Below are positions 45,261-53,664 of a DNA stretch of 64,000 nucleotides, in pieces. Location of the stretch: positions 52,481 to 116,480 of the forward strand of contig JBOEGR010000025.1 of the NCBI GenBank assembly GCA_050633525.1, written 5' to 3'. Origin of the DNA: CANLBN01 sp050633525 (GTDB lineage Bacteria; Pseudomonadota; Gammaproteobacteria; Pseudomonadales; Cellvibrionaceae). The notes below the pieces were generated by a model that saw only the letters and a list, made by a program, of their open reading frames with translations, had not been told where the DNA came from and did not search any database. Within the stretch, counting starts at the first letter, position 1. The number at the start of each line of letters is the position of its first letter. Both the position numbers and the translations under genes were made by a program.

Positions 45261-46550
45261 ATGACAGACAAAATCGCACGCCTAACTATCGATGGTTCAG
45301 ATGATGTCGTAGAGCTACCCATTCTTTCAGGCTCGACCGGTCCAGACGTAATTGATGTACGCAACTTAGGCTCTAGCGGTTGCTTCACATTTGACCCAGG
45401 CTTTTTAGCTACAGCGTCATGTGAGTCAAAAATCACATTTATCGATGGCGGTAAAGGAGTACTTCTTCACAGAGGCTACCCGATCGAACAATTAGCAGAA
45501 CATTCTGACTATTTAGAAACCTGCTATTTGCTATTAAACGGTGAACTACCCAACAAAAAACAAAAAGAAGAGTTTGAAGAGTCCATTACCATGCACACCA
45601 TGGTAAATGAAGCGATGGCAAGATTATTTCGCGGCTTCCACCACGACGCTCACCCAATGGCTATGATGTGCGGAGCTGTTGGCGCACTCTCTGCGTTTTA
45701 TCACGACTCTCTCGACATCAAAAACCCAGAACACCGAGAAATCTCAGCGTTGCGCTTAATCGCAAAAATTCCAACACTAGCTGCCATGTGTTACAAACAC
45801 CATATCGGCCAGCCATTTATGTACCCCAAAAACCACCTAGGTTATGCTGAAAACTTTTTACATATGATGTTTGGCACTCCATGCGCTGAACCTAATGTTA
45901 ACCCCGTTATTGCAAAAGCGATGGACAAAATATTTTTATTGCATGCCGATCACGAACAAAATGCATCAACCTCAACTGTTCGTTTAGCTGGTTCTTCTGG
46001 CGCTAACCCTTTCGCTTGTATTGCATCTGGCATTACCGCTTTATGGGGACCTGCTCACGGTGGCGCTAACGAAGCTGTACTTAAAATGCTGGATGAAATT
46101 GGCACAGTAGATCGTATTGATGAGTACGTACTTAAAGCCAAAGATAAAGATGACAACTTCCGCCTGATGGGCTTTGGCCACCGAGTTTATAAAAACTTTG
46201 ATCCTCGCGCTAAAGTCATGAAGGAAACGTGCGATGAAGTATTAGCCGAGCTCGGAGTTGAAAACGATCCTCAATTAGCTATTGCTAAACGCCTAGAACA
46301 AATTGCGCTTGAAGATGAATACTTTATCAAACGTAAACTTTACCCTAACGTTGATTTCTACTCCGGCATCATCATGAAGGCCATTGGTATTCCTACCAAT
46401 ATGTTTACCGTTATCTTTGCCACAGGCCGCACCGTAGGCTGGATTGCACACTGGAAAGAAATGGTAAGCGAGAGCTATAAAATTGGTCGCCCAAGACAAC
46501 TTTACACCGGCCACACTGCTCGCGATTATGAGTCTTTAGATAAGCGTTAA
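45261..46550 (+). CDS. gltA: Citrate synthase, type II
   Basis: Citrate synthase of 429 residues, the large hexameric type controlled by NADH in gram-negatives. The catalytic His lies in GPAHGGANE, the second in FGHRVYKNFDPRA, and the catalytic Asp in PNVDFYSGI. The N-terminal domain with SGSTGPDVIDVRNL is type II. It has a good ribosome site (GAGGAG, then TACCC, before ATG). It ends in a strong terminator. Divergent from sdhA, as is common. Confidence 0.97.
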   Translation: MTDKIARLTIDGSDDVVELPILSGSTGPDVIDVRNLGSSGCFTFDPGFLATASCESKITFIDGGKGVLLHRGYPIEQLAEHSDYLETCYLLLNGELPNKKQKEEFEESITMHTMVNEAMARLFRGFHHDAHPMAMMCGAVGALSAFYHDSLDIKNPEHREISALRLIAKIPTLAAMCYKHHIGQPFMYPKNHLGYAENFLHMMFGTPCAEPNVNPVIAKAMDKIFLLHADHEQNASTSTVRLAGSSGANPFACIASGITALWGPAHGGANEAVLKMLDEIGTVDRIDEYVLKAKDKDDNFRLMGFGHRVYKNFDPRAKVMKETCDEVLAELGVENDPQLAIAKRLEQIALEDEYFIKRKLYPNVDFYSGIIMKAIGIPTNMFTVIFATGRTVGWIAHWKEMVSESYKIGRPRQLYTGHTARDYESLDKR

Positions 46551-46567
46551 TACTATCTAGTTAAAAC

Positions 46568-46600
46568 AAAAAAGGCCGCTATATCTAGCGGCCTTTTTAT
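46568..46600. terminator. Strong bidirectional terminator after gltA
   Basis: AAAGGCCGCTA (46571-46581) pairs with TAGCGGCCTTT (46586-46596) around a TATC loop, with A-run before and T-run after. It also serves the convergent NTF2-like gene. Confidence 0.88.
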
Positions 46601-46677
46601 TTTCAACTTAAATAATACATGGCTAATGCCTCGATTCAATGAGTTCACTCACTCTAGCCTATAATCTACAAGCGGTT

Positions 46678-47226
46678 TTACTGCTCAGAAGACACTTCGA
46701 GGAACTCATGAAGTATTGGCACATTTGGCACCTCAAGAGACAAGTCAGACAAAAATGCCCAAGGATAAGACAAGGAATCAAACCACGGCAACACTAAAGA
46801 GGCAGATTCTGCCGGCAAGACAACCATATTTTGAATCGTAATAGTCAAGTGTTCTACACGGCACGCAGAACCTTCCCCACTCGTAGCAAACCGCCACAAG
46901 TAATGACCATAGCCGATTCGAAAAGAGCCTGATTCAACATCAGTCATACCGACCAACCATTGACATTGCAGCCCATTTTCCATATTGATCACACCATCAT
47001 TTATACACAGCGTATAAACATTATCATACTGCTCATGGAATTTTTTTACCAAGGTAGCAGTAATATTATCGCGCCCTAACACCTTTGAAGGGAAGTTAAT
47101 CGCGCTGGTATTCACCTCCATTTCTAACACAGCATCTTCAGCAAAAGCCATTTCCATTAAGTGAGGCCGGTGATAATCTTTTGCTTTTATATAATAACCA
47201 ATTAACTCTTTATATATATCGCTCAT
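46678..47226 (-). CDS. NTF2-like fold protein, unknown
   Basis: Soluble protein of about 182 residues. It has the pattern of an NTF2/ketosteroid-isomerase-like domain: helix with YYIKAKDYHRPHLMEMAF, then strand DAVLEMEV, and a beta sheet with YTLCINDGVI and YGHYLWRF. Proteins of this fold can be enzymes or binding partners, so no reaction is named. The frame opens at 47250. I choose the ATG at 47226, with GAGG 8 bases upstream. The last 40 residues (SYPWAFLSDLS onward) are extra to the fold. Confidence 0.7.
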   Translation of the reverse strand: MSDIYKELIGYYIKAKDYHRPHLMEMAFAEDAVLEMEVNTSAINFPSKVLGRDNITATLVKKFHEQYDNVYTLCINDGVINMENGLQCQWLVGMTDVESGSFRIGYGHYLWRFATSGEGSACRVEHLTITIQNMVVLPAESASLVLPWFDSLSYPWAFLSDLSLEVPNVPILHEFLEVSSEQ

Positions 47227-47573
47227 CATTTCCGCCTCTATCGCTATCACTCTAGAATTAATATCTACACACGGACTTTAATAAATTAAGTATCGCCCCA
47301 CCATGAGAAGTCTAAAGGCTTAGAATGAAAAAACAAAACCAATAATATTTAAGTGAGGTAATAAAAAAAATTTATAGGCACACTGTCATACAAAGGAATT
47401 CAATAATGCAAAAAGGATTGCGTTCTTTTGAAAAACAACAATGTCTCAACCAAGCATTCATTATATGTACAACACTGCATTGGATATCAATATTTAGAGA
47501 AAAAGAAAGTTGATTATCTTTCTATTAATTTGTATTTTACCTTACAGCCTGACACCATAAATATATTATTATT
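47227..47573. other. Gap between the NTF2-like gene and lapG, no gene
   Basis: AT-rich. A plus-strand frame from 47428 runs antisense into lapG and has no ribosome site or domain. I see no terminator for lapG and no promoter that stands out. Confidence 0.5.
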
Positions 47574-48257
47574 TTATTTCAATTCTGCTTCCATCTTACC
47601 TTGCAAATTCCCCCAGCTAGGCAAATTTCTCGATATATCCCCTTTAACCGCCATCGCGCGCGATTTCGCCAACCATAAGCCATCACCATTAAAGCTATAA
47701 ATAGGCAATAAATCTGGACGTTTAGATGCCGGCAAAATCGTCTTATTAATATTATCTAAAATCAGCGGTTCGGACGATGGCGTTGGGTAATAAGCTAACA
47801 CCATATGTGCTAAATTGTATTCAAGCGCTTTTACATAAGTAATACGTAACTTTGATGTTGGCATGCCAATACTGGTTAACGAGAAGTATTTGCCTATAGA
47901 GTAATCCTCACAATCCCCCCCATTGGTTGATAGAGTCTCTATTGGCGTCGCCCAATAGTCCTCTTTCCCCCAATGATCGATATCCCAAAGCCATTCGACT
48001 TGATTAAAGTAATCATTAGCCTCTCTGATAGCTTTCGCATCCTCTGGAGAAAGCTGTTCTGCAAGGTCGTTTAACAAATCTTTCCACCCACTCACACGCT
48101 CACGCGCGTCAGCCCCATGATTTTTCTCTACACGCGCTAAAGCTGTTTCAGAAATATGCCGATAATTTGGTGCCGCATTTACCCCTAAGGATAAAACCAG
48201 ACCGCTAGCAAAGAGAAATGACTTAATGGAAAGATCACTCAACATAACAATATTCAT
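47574..48257 (-). CDS. lapG: LapG-type periplasmic cysteine protease (transglutaminase-like)
   Basis: Protein of 227 residues. A signal peptide (about 9-28, ending in NAA) is followed by a bacterial transglutaminase-like cysteine protease domain. The catalytic Cys lies in NGGDCEDYSIGKY, where neighbouring acidic residues also bind calcium in LapG. The His is in LAHMVLAYY and the Asp in LILDNINK. LapG cuts the retention module off LapA-type adhesins when cyclic di-GMP falls. Its usual partner lapD is not next to it. Here it follows the second pilus operon on the same strand. An identical fold occurs in other proteases, so the substrate is inferred. Confidence 0.88.
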   Translation of the reverse strand: MNIVMLSDLSIKSFLFASGLVLSLGVNAAPNYRHISETALARVEKNHGADARERVSGWKDLLNDLAEQLSPEDAKAIREANDYFNQVEWLWDIDHWGKEDYWATPIETLSTNGGDCEDYSIGKYFSLTSIGMPTSKLRITYVKALEYNLAHMVLAYYPTPSSEPLILDNINKTILPASKRPDLLPIYSFNGDGLWLAKSRAMAVKGDISRNLPSWGNLQGKMEAELK

Positions 48258-48319
48258 TTTGGATAATTATTCACGAAGAGCAAAGGACACACAACGAAGT
48301 ATTAGACTGCAAAAATTAA

Positions 48320-48355
48320 CCTAACATTACTTTTCTCACGAGCAGTAATGCTAGG
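48320..48355 (-). terminator. Probable terminator after the prepilin gene
   Basis: Arms 48320-48330 and 48345-48355 pair in 10 of 11 positions. On the minus strand the stem is followed by TTAATTTTTG. Located 12 bases after the prepilin stop, before lapG. Confidence 0.6.
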
Positions 48356-48366
48356 CTTACGTAAAA

Positions 48367-49032
48367 TCACATCGTAGAGCAAACGGTATACTCAGCCGCT
48401 TCTGAATAGGCGGCAGCAACGGTCCCCGGTGTAGTATTACTTCCAGCCGTGCCTGTTGTTGCACGCAGGCGCCCGCTATCGGGATTGCCATCATCCATTT
48501 GCGTATCCATTGATAATGCTGAAGAACCTGGTATTTGGCTTAAACAGACCTTTAAGCCATTGAGGCCGCTCATCACCGCTTCATTAGTGATACCAATACG
48601 GCCACCAAATGCATTCGTAGGATAAACAGTTGCCCCACTATTTGCAGTGTGATCACCCACGATAAAGCCGGCTGCTCGCAAATGCTGCCAGAAAGCCCAA
48701 TTTTCATTCTCACCACTAAAAGCAAACCTTGCTCTGACTTGTACAGCGCCATTACGATTACCCCCTCTAGGGATCGTAGCCCAATCACCTCCACGAGTCC
48801 TCAATACCGTTGCCGTTCCATCATCCCCGGGCTGATAGCCGTATTTATCTTGATAAGCGTTATAAGCCGCAGCAATGCCATTAACCTCACTTACCGCCTT
48901 CTTAACTTTTGAGTTTTCTATTAATTTTGTACCCTGAAGAACGCCACCTAACAACGCACCAATAATGACTAATACAACGGCTATTTCAACCAAAGTAAAA
49001 CCTTGTTGACGGGATCTAAATGTTTGTTTCAT
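48367..49032 (-). CDS. Type IV prepilin-like protein, probable main pilin of the second cluster
   Basis: 221 residues. The leader MKQTFRSRQQG ends at a prepilin peptidase site G/FTLVE, with Glu at +5 and a hydrophobic helix to about residue 33 (IAVVLVIIGALLGGVLQG). The globular part contains YNAYQDKYGYQPGDD and two late cysteines (KVCLS, YTVCSTM), fitting a disulfide-bonded D-region. GAG 8 bases before ATG. Lies after a terminator that follows the minor pilins, so it probably has its own promoter and high expression. Mature size is larger than PilA. Confidence 0.85.
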   Translation of the reverse strand: MKQTFRSRQQGFTLVEIAVVLVIIGALLGGVLQGTKLIENSKVKKAVSEVNGIAAAYNAYQDKYGYQPGDDGTATVLRTRGGDWATIPRGGNRNGAVQVRARFAFSGENENWAFWQHLRAAGFIVGDHTANSGATVYPTNAFGGRIGITNEAVMSGLNGLKVCLSQIPGSSALSMDTQMDDGNPDSGRLRATTGTAGSNTTPGTVAAAYSEAAEYTVCSTM

Positions 49033-49158
49033 TACGATTACTCACTACATTGAATCTATAAAAATAGAGGCAAGCATATTCTACACCTCGTTAATTTTAG
49101 TTTAGCTTCTTATACATACTTGTACAGAAAAGCCTTATAATCAAAACAGCTTATAAAA

Positions 49159-49182
49159 CCATTAATTATTAACAATTAATGG
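49159..49182 (-). terminator. Hairpin between the minor-pilin gene and the last prepilin gene
   Basis: Perfect 9-base arms 49159-49167 and 49174-49182, 6-base loop. The minus strand continues TTTTAT. It could end the long operon, or reduce read-through, before the last prepilin gene. Confidence 0.55.
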
Positions 49183-49197
49183 CCACACTAAAAATAG

Positions 49198-49872
49198 TTA
49201 ACGAGTCAGGTAAAGAGTCAAAATATTGGGGGAAATCCAATGAACCTGATCGTCAAAAATATTGACCCCAGCTTCTCGAAGGCTTTGTTTGACAAAATTA
49301 TTATCACCATCGGTGTTCTCTAATTGGTCGACAGACGCGGAAACGGTTGCGCCATCACCACCAGTGGATAAAATAACAGCAGCAATATTACTAGAAATAA
49401 GACTGGCGGCATTAGGGCACCCAGCCTGAGTACAAATTTGATAACTAGACGATGCACTAAAACTGTAGCGGTAAGGATTATTCCAAGGATCATCAAGTAA
49501 ATTGTTATCCCCGTACCGACCATTAAGCCCAAGTGAAGCTGCGGGTACAAAACCATGCTCTTGTGTACAATTACTTCCCGTTAAAGCCTCTTGCCCATTA
49601 CTAGTATTAGTGGCGGGACAAGGTAAACGACCACCATTATTAACAGCAAAACCAATCATTGCATCACTTATATCTTCGAGCATCTGCTCTACTTCAGCAC
49701 GACGCGCATTATCCCTTAAAGACGAAACGGGCGTTATAAAGCTACCAATTACCAAGCCAATAATAACCAAACCAATCGCAATCTCTACAAGAGAAAACCC
49801 TCCCTGAGAACGAGGTCGATACTGAGCACAATGGTGTAACAAAAGCGGATTATGGGACGGTGTGAACGACAT
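49198..49872 (-). CDS. Prepilin-like protein (minor pilin)
   Basis: About 224 residues. A long leader of about 26 residues (from the ATG at 49872) ends at G/FSLVE, with Glu +5 and the helix IAIGLVIIGLVIGSFI. The globular part has cysteines in LPCPATN, NCTQ and ICTQAGCPN, as in GspH or minor pilins with disulfides. GGGAG lies 5-8 bases before the twin ATGs at 49875/49872. It overlaps the end of the previous gene by over 20 bases. Minor-pilin role is inferred. Confidence 0.8.
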   Translation of the reverse strand: MSFTPSHNPLLLHHCAQYRPRSQGGFSLVEIAIGLVIIGLVIGSFITPVSSLRDNARRAEVEQMLEDISDAMIGFAVNNGGRLPCPATNTSNGQEALTGSNCTQEHGFVPAASLGLNGRYGDNNLLDDPWNNPYRYSFSASSSYQICTQAGCPNAASLISSNIAAVILSTGGDGATVSASVDQLENTDGDNNFVKQSLREAGVNIFDDQVHWISPNILTLYLTR

Positions 49873-50959
49873 CATTAAAGCTCCCATCATGATTACTAGA
49901 AAAACGATAAATAAATTGAGTGGTATTTAACTGGTTTGCATTTTCAAAATACTGACTTAGTTGTGTACTAGGCCTTACTTGGCCAGTCAATGAGATACCT
50001 GGGCTTATCAGCACCGCAGCCGTACTGACAACACGATCACCGCTTATATTGAGACATTGGCCCTGGGTGTTCAAACAGAAACTATACTGAAGCTGATCGC
50101 CCCAATGAGAACGCAACCATGATGGAACAATCAAGTTAGCAGCACAGGCGCTACCATCAGATGCTACCGCACTATCTAAAGGCAAGCCCCCTTGTTGCAA
50201 ACTCACAACACTATCCAGTGAGACCGCACCAAATGCCGCTACCCAAGGGTAAGCACCACAGCTCGCGTAGTAATCGTTTAATGCTGTTGCGGCAACCGGT
50301 AATACAATACTATTTTCTAATAGAGCCCAAAATTTCCCTAATGGGTAAGACAAAACCTGATCATTATTATTGTCACTGATATTTTGCTGATAAACATAAA
50401 CATCAGCATCACTGTTAAGACCTTCGAAATAATTTGTTCGGCTAATATTTCCCGCAGCCCTGATTTGCCCATCAAGAGCTGTATTGGGCGCCAGTAAAAC
50501 AAAAGCTGAATCAACCCCATTCGCCCTGAGATTAGAATCTGCGGAGCTGTTATATGGAACCAAGCCTTGTGTGTAAGTAGGGTCTACTACGTACCATAAC
50601 TTAGCACCAGATGAATCCCTTAAATCATCAAGACCGAGAGAACGAAAAGGCAGCCAAGCAGCAACAGCACTACAGCCACCAGACACGGCATCAGAATCGC
50701 CATCACCATCCACATCAGGGCAAGGTAACGTTCCCGGCACTGCCTGATTAAGCGCGTAGCCAAGCAACGCATCTTTAGCGAAATTCATAACATCGAGCGT
50801 ATTAATTGAGCGCAAAGTCGACTGCTTATTGCGAGAAACTTGCATCATCAACAGGGTCGTCGTTGACAAGACTAACACCATTATAAGCAATAAAAATGCG
50901 ACACCGGTTTGACGCGACAAAGGGGAACTTAAGCCTAAAAAAAGGTAAGACCTATTCAT
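49850..50959 (-). CDS. Large pseudopilin-like protein without the +5 Glu (GspK/PilX-like tip candidate)
   Basis: 369 residues from the ATG at 50959. A longer frame reaches 50998 but has no ribosome site and overlaps the gene before. The N terminus, ending in LSRQTG, precedes a hydrophobic helix VAFLLLIMVLVLSTTTLLMM. It looks like a prepilin helix but without Glu at +5, as in GspK and MshP-like tip components. The large exported domain has cysteines in LPCPDVDGD, GGCSA, YASCGAYPW, SACAAN and QCLNISGD. It shares the LPCP/Cys style of the next minor pilin. Role inferred from class and size. Confidence 0.7.
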   Translation of the reverse strand: MNRSYLFLGLSSPLSRQTGVAFLLLIMVLVLSTTTLLMMQVSRNKQSTLRSINTLDVMNFAKDALLGYALNQAVPGTLPCPDVDGDGDSDAVSGGCSAVAAWLPFRSLGLDDLRDSSGAKLWYVVDPTYTQGLVPYNSSADSNLRANGVDSAFVLLAPNTALDGQIRAAGNISRTNYFEGLNSDADVYVYQQNISDNNNDQVLSYPLGKFWALLENSIVLPVAATALNDYYASCGAYPWVAAFGAVSLDSVVSLQQGGLPLDSAVASDGSACAANLIVPSWLRSHWGDQLQYSFCLNTQGQCLNISGDRVVSTAAVLISPGISLTGQVRPSTQLSQYFENANQLNTTQFIYRFSSNHDGSFNDVVHTVP

Positions 50960-51440
50960 CTTTAATATTGGGATAAACATCGAGAATTTTGTTTGCATGA
51001 GGCAACCATTTCTGCCCCACTTTTAATTTAATACGAGAATCAAGTTGCTCCTCCCCGCCCTTTTTCAATAAGACCGTCTGTTTTTTGCCCACAACCGCAC
51101 CCAAACCACTAGTAGGAGAAAGCAGCTGACCATTTACCCACACCTCCTTTTCACCATCACTACGAAGAATAACGCCAGACAAATGAACACTACCTATATT
51201 TTTACCTTGATCTGTACTTTGAACATCGCTAACAACATTACTTATACTTACTGGAGGTAGTTTGCTTTTTCCTACCGTTGCTACCTTATGGTTTGTTTTT
51301 CCTGCATGGCGTAATTTGTCTAAAGCTCGCCTTTCTTCTGGTGTTGTAAACAAACGTCCAAATCCATCTTGGCTAGAATGAACGTCTAGACTCCCAAGAA
51401 TGAAAATAGAAAAAAATACAGCCTTAAATAACTCTGTCAT
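50952..51440 (-). CDS. Periplasmic pilus-assembly protein, PilP/MshK-like
   Basis: 162 residues, start ATG at 51440 overlapping the previous stop (ATGA), GGGAG 8 bases upstream. Signal peptide about 1-22. A motif DGFGRLFTTPEERRALDKLR follows at about 24-43, which I have seen in small proteins near MSHA-like genes. A Gly/Ser linker follows, then a C-terminal domain with VHLSGVILRSDGEKEVWVNG that is similar in style to the GspC/PilP homology domain. It would replace MshK of the first cluster. The name is an inference from position and shape. Confidence 0.68.
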   Translation of the reverse strand: MTELFKAVFFSIFILGSLDVHSSQDGFGRLFTTPEERRALDKLRHAGKTNHKVATVGKSKLPPVSISNVVSDVQSTDQGKNIGSVHLSGVILRSDGEKEVWVNGQLLSPTSGLGAVVGKKQTVLLKKGGEEQLDSRIKLKVGQKWLPHANKILDVYPNIKDE

Positions 51441-52057
51441 AAATTCATCTCCCAATCTTTTCTAATATCACGGTAATTCAACCATGTAATATTGCAGACA
51501 GCCGTTAACTGTATTGGTTTTTCTGTTGTGTTTTCTTCAATCCGTTTAATCTCGCAGTCATCTACCTGAAAAACACCAGGAGCAACTGATTTATACTCTC
51601 TAATAAAGTCATAAAAATCACGCTCATGCATCAGCTCCATTTCTAGACTCATAGGGGTTAATGAAAGATTACTTCTCTCCCTGTAAGGATCTTCTTCACT
51701 ATTTAAATCGGCTTTATTAATGGTAGGAGAAAGAGTAAAACGGACCTGTGGCAACTCTAGCTTTTCAACCGTTTCGTTGAGCACCTCTACCCAGGCCAAA
51801 CGCTTGGGCTCACCAACATATCCTTGGGCATGCAGTTTTTCTAATTGATCATCAAAAACCGAAAATTGTTTTTCATTATAAACCGCTAATTCCGTCTGAT
51901 TTTTAACCTGCATCAAGCTTAAACTTCCGCTCCTTATATTTTCTTTTATACTAAAATACTCAAAAATTGTATAAGAAAAGCACACAACAGATAAAGCAAG
52001 AACACAAAACAAAGGAATAATTTTCTTCAAACTTATCATTTTAAAAAAATCAAACAT
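51437..52057 (-). CDS. PilO/MshJ-like inner-membrane protein
   Basis: 206 residues from the ATG at 52057 (TGATG overlap with the previous stop). One membrane helix at about 12-34 (IIPLFCVLALSVVCFSYTIF), then a coiled coil and a periplasmic domain ending with VCNITWLNY. Two cysteines in the domain (DDCEIKR and VCNI) may form a disulfide. Topology and place match PilO/GspM/MshJ, although sequence similarity to the window's MshJ is weak. Confidence 0.68.
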   Translation of the reverse strand: MFDFFKMISLKKIIPLFCVLALSVVCFSYTIFEYFSIKENIRSGSLSLMQVKNQTELAVYNEKQFSVFDDQLEKLHAQGYVGEPKRLAWVEVLNETVEKLELPQVRFTLSPTINKADLNSEEDPYRERSNLSLTPMSLEMELMHERDFYDFIREYKSVAPGVFQVDDCEIKRIEENTTEKPIQLTAVCNITWLNYRDIRKDWEMNL

Positions 52058-53664
52058 CACTCTACAACTCTAATTTTTTCTTTTACTGACAAAATAAATT
52101 CAAAATAATTATTTTTACTCACATTTAGGTTTAGTAAACTTCCACTAAAATCAATAAACTGAGAATGAGTTCTTACATCAATAGGAGAGGAAATCATGTA
52201 GACATCATCAACATAAGAAATTGATTTTAAAGCGTTATTAAAATATATCATTTTATCTACTGACCCGGCATAATCCAGATATTGATGATCAAACAAACCA
52301 GATATATGCGCGTAGACTCCAGACCTTTCCTCTTCTTCCATAACATCCAAACCTAGATCATCCTCTGCCATCTCGCTCTGCACATCCTGTTCAGGGAAAA
52401 AAGCGCTAACCGCATCATACTCAATCCCGGTATAACGCTTCCACCTAATATTATCGATTGATATTTTATTAAATCTTTTATTATCTAATATGCTGCTTAA
52501 CTCAAAAAACAAATCGGTCGGCATCGAATCAGCCTCAAACTGTCGAGAAAGAGACTCATTCAACATCGATGAAACAGATTGGATATTATCAAGCTTGATT
52601 TGAATATCACCAAATCTTTCATTGTAATTAAATTTAAAATCTTCCTTTTCGTTTTTAATTTTATCTTCTACCTCATGCAAAGACTGATTGTTTATATAAA
52701 TAACGGAGGACAAAAAAAACAAAGAGAATGATAGCAATCCAACCAAATTAAAAAAACGATCATTAACCTTTTTCTTTATAAAAGGCTCCATTTCTTCTTT
52801 TTTCTTATAATGCGGACGATGTATTTTTTGACTAGCACATAAATATGAATAAATAATACTTTCATTCACTTCTTTATCAAAAAAGATATCGATTTTATCT
52901 ATAATTCCACCCTTATCAATATAATGATAAGATATATTCTTATTTGTTTTTATATTTTCTATATTGTCAAAGATATCTTTATCAATAAGGCATTGGACCT
53001 TCATATTTTCTTGAAAGTTAATCAATCTTTTATTTGTCGAGAATTTATACAAATGATCTACAGAAGAAATGATGAACTCTGCGTTTTGATAGTCGCTAAA
53101 ACCTTCATTATGATTAATTTTTCTGGAAACGATCATTTCACCACGCACAAATACACTTTCTCTATAATGATTTTTTTCTTTTACGAGAAGAATATAGTTA
53201 TCATCACAATCTGCACCAACCATATGATTGCTTAATATGGGAACAGACCATATCCCACAGACAGAAAAATTCATTTCCACAAGTAAATTTACGTATTTCT
53301 TTAATTCTTCAGATATGGTGATAGAAGACAAAAAAACTCGGCTATCTCTCCTTCCTTCAGAATTTCTACCTTGCACTTCAAAATAAGTATATTCTGCATC
53401 GCGATAGTATTTTTCCAATAGCCTTTTTGACATAAAAGCCTGTTCCTTCTTCCCTGAAAATGGGATCACCTCCCTCTGATAATCTTCTTCTTGCAGATTG
53501 ATCAGAATTTGAACTGGATGATCTGATAAATTCTCTAGTATTTCTCTAAACTCATCTAAGCTATCATCCTCTTGGCAAAATGGAACATGAGCTACTAATT
53601 CATTCTTTTTCCATTCAAAAAGACTAACCTCCTCTTCACTCAAATATAAAATATGTCTTATCAT
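52057..53664 (-). CDS. MshI/MshI2-like composite protein (PilM-PilN type)
   Basis: 535 residues from the ATG at 53664, which overlaps the previous stop (ATGA). The frame extends to 53721, inside the platform gene, so the shorter start is right. The first ~290 residues look cytoplasmic and PilM-like (MIRHILYLSEEEVSLFEW, then IPFSGKKEQAFMSKRLLEKY). One membrane segment lies at about 305-328. A periplasmic PilN-like coiled coil and domain follow. Its length nearly equals the sum of mshI and mshI2 in the first cluster. Codon use is rich in ATA/AAA, AT-richer than its neighbours. Confidence 0.65.
   Translation of the reverse strand: MIRHILYLSEEEVSLFEWKKNELVAHVPFCQEDDSLDEFREILENLSDHPVQILINLQEEDYQREVIPFSGKKEQAFMSKRLLEKYYRDAEYTYFEVQGRNSEGRRDSRVFLSSITISEELKKYVNLLVEMNFSVCGIWSVPILSNHMVGADCDDNYILLVKEKNHYRESVFVRGEMIVSRKINHNEGFSDYQNAEFIISSVDHLYKFSTNKRLINFQENMKVQCLIDKDIFDNIENIKTNKNISYHYIDKGGIIDKIDIFFDKEVNESIIYSYLCASQKIHRPHYKKKEEMEPFIKKKVNDRFFNLVGLLSFSLFFLSSVIYINNQSLHEVEDKIKNEKEDFKFNYNERFGDIQIKLDNIQSVSSMLNESLSRQFEADSMPTDLFFELSSILDNKRFNKISIDNIRWKRYTGIEYDAVSAFFPEQDVQSEMAEDDLGLDVMEEEERSGVYAHISGLFDHQYLDYAGSVDKMIYFNNALKSISYVDDVYMISSPIDVRTHSQFIDFSGSLLNLNVSKNNYFEFILSVKEKIRVVE

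Noticed and set aside
47428..47700. 90-codon plus frame overlapping lapG antisense
   Set aside because: AT-rich, overlaps a well-supported gene and shows no ribosome site or domain.
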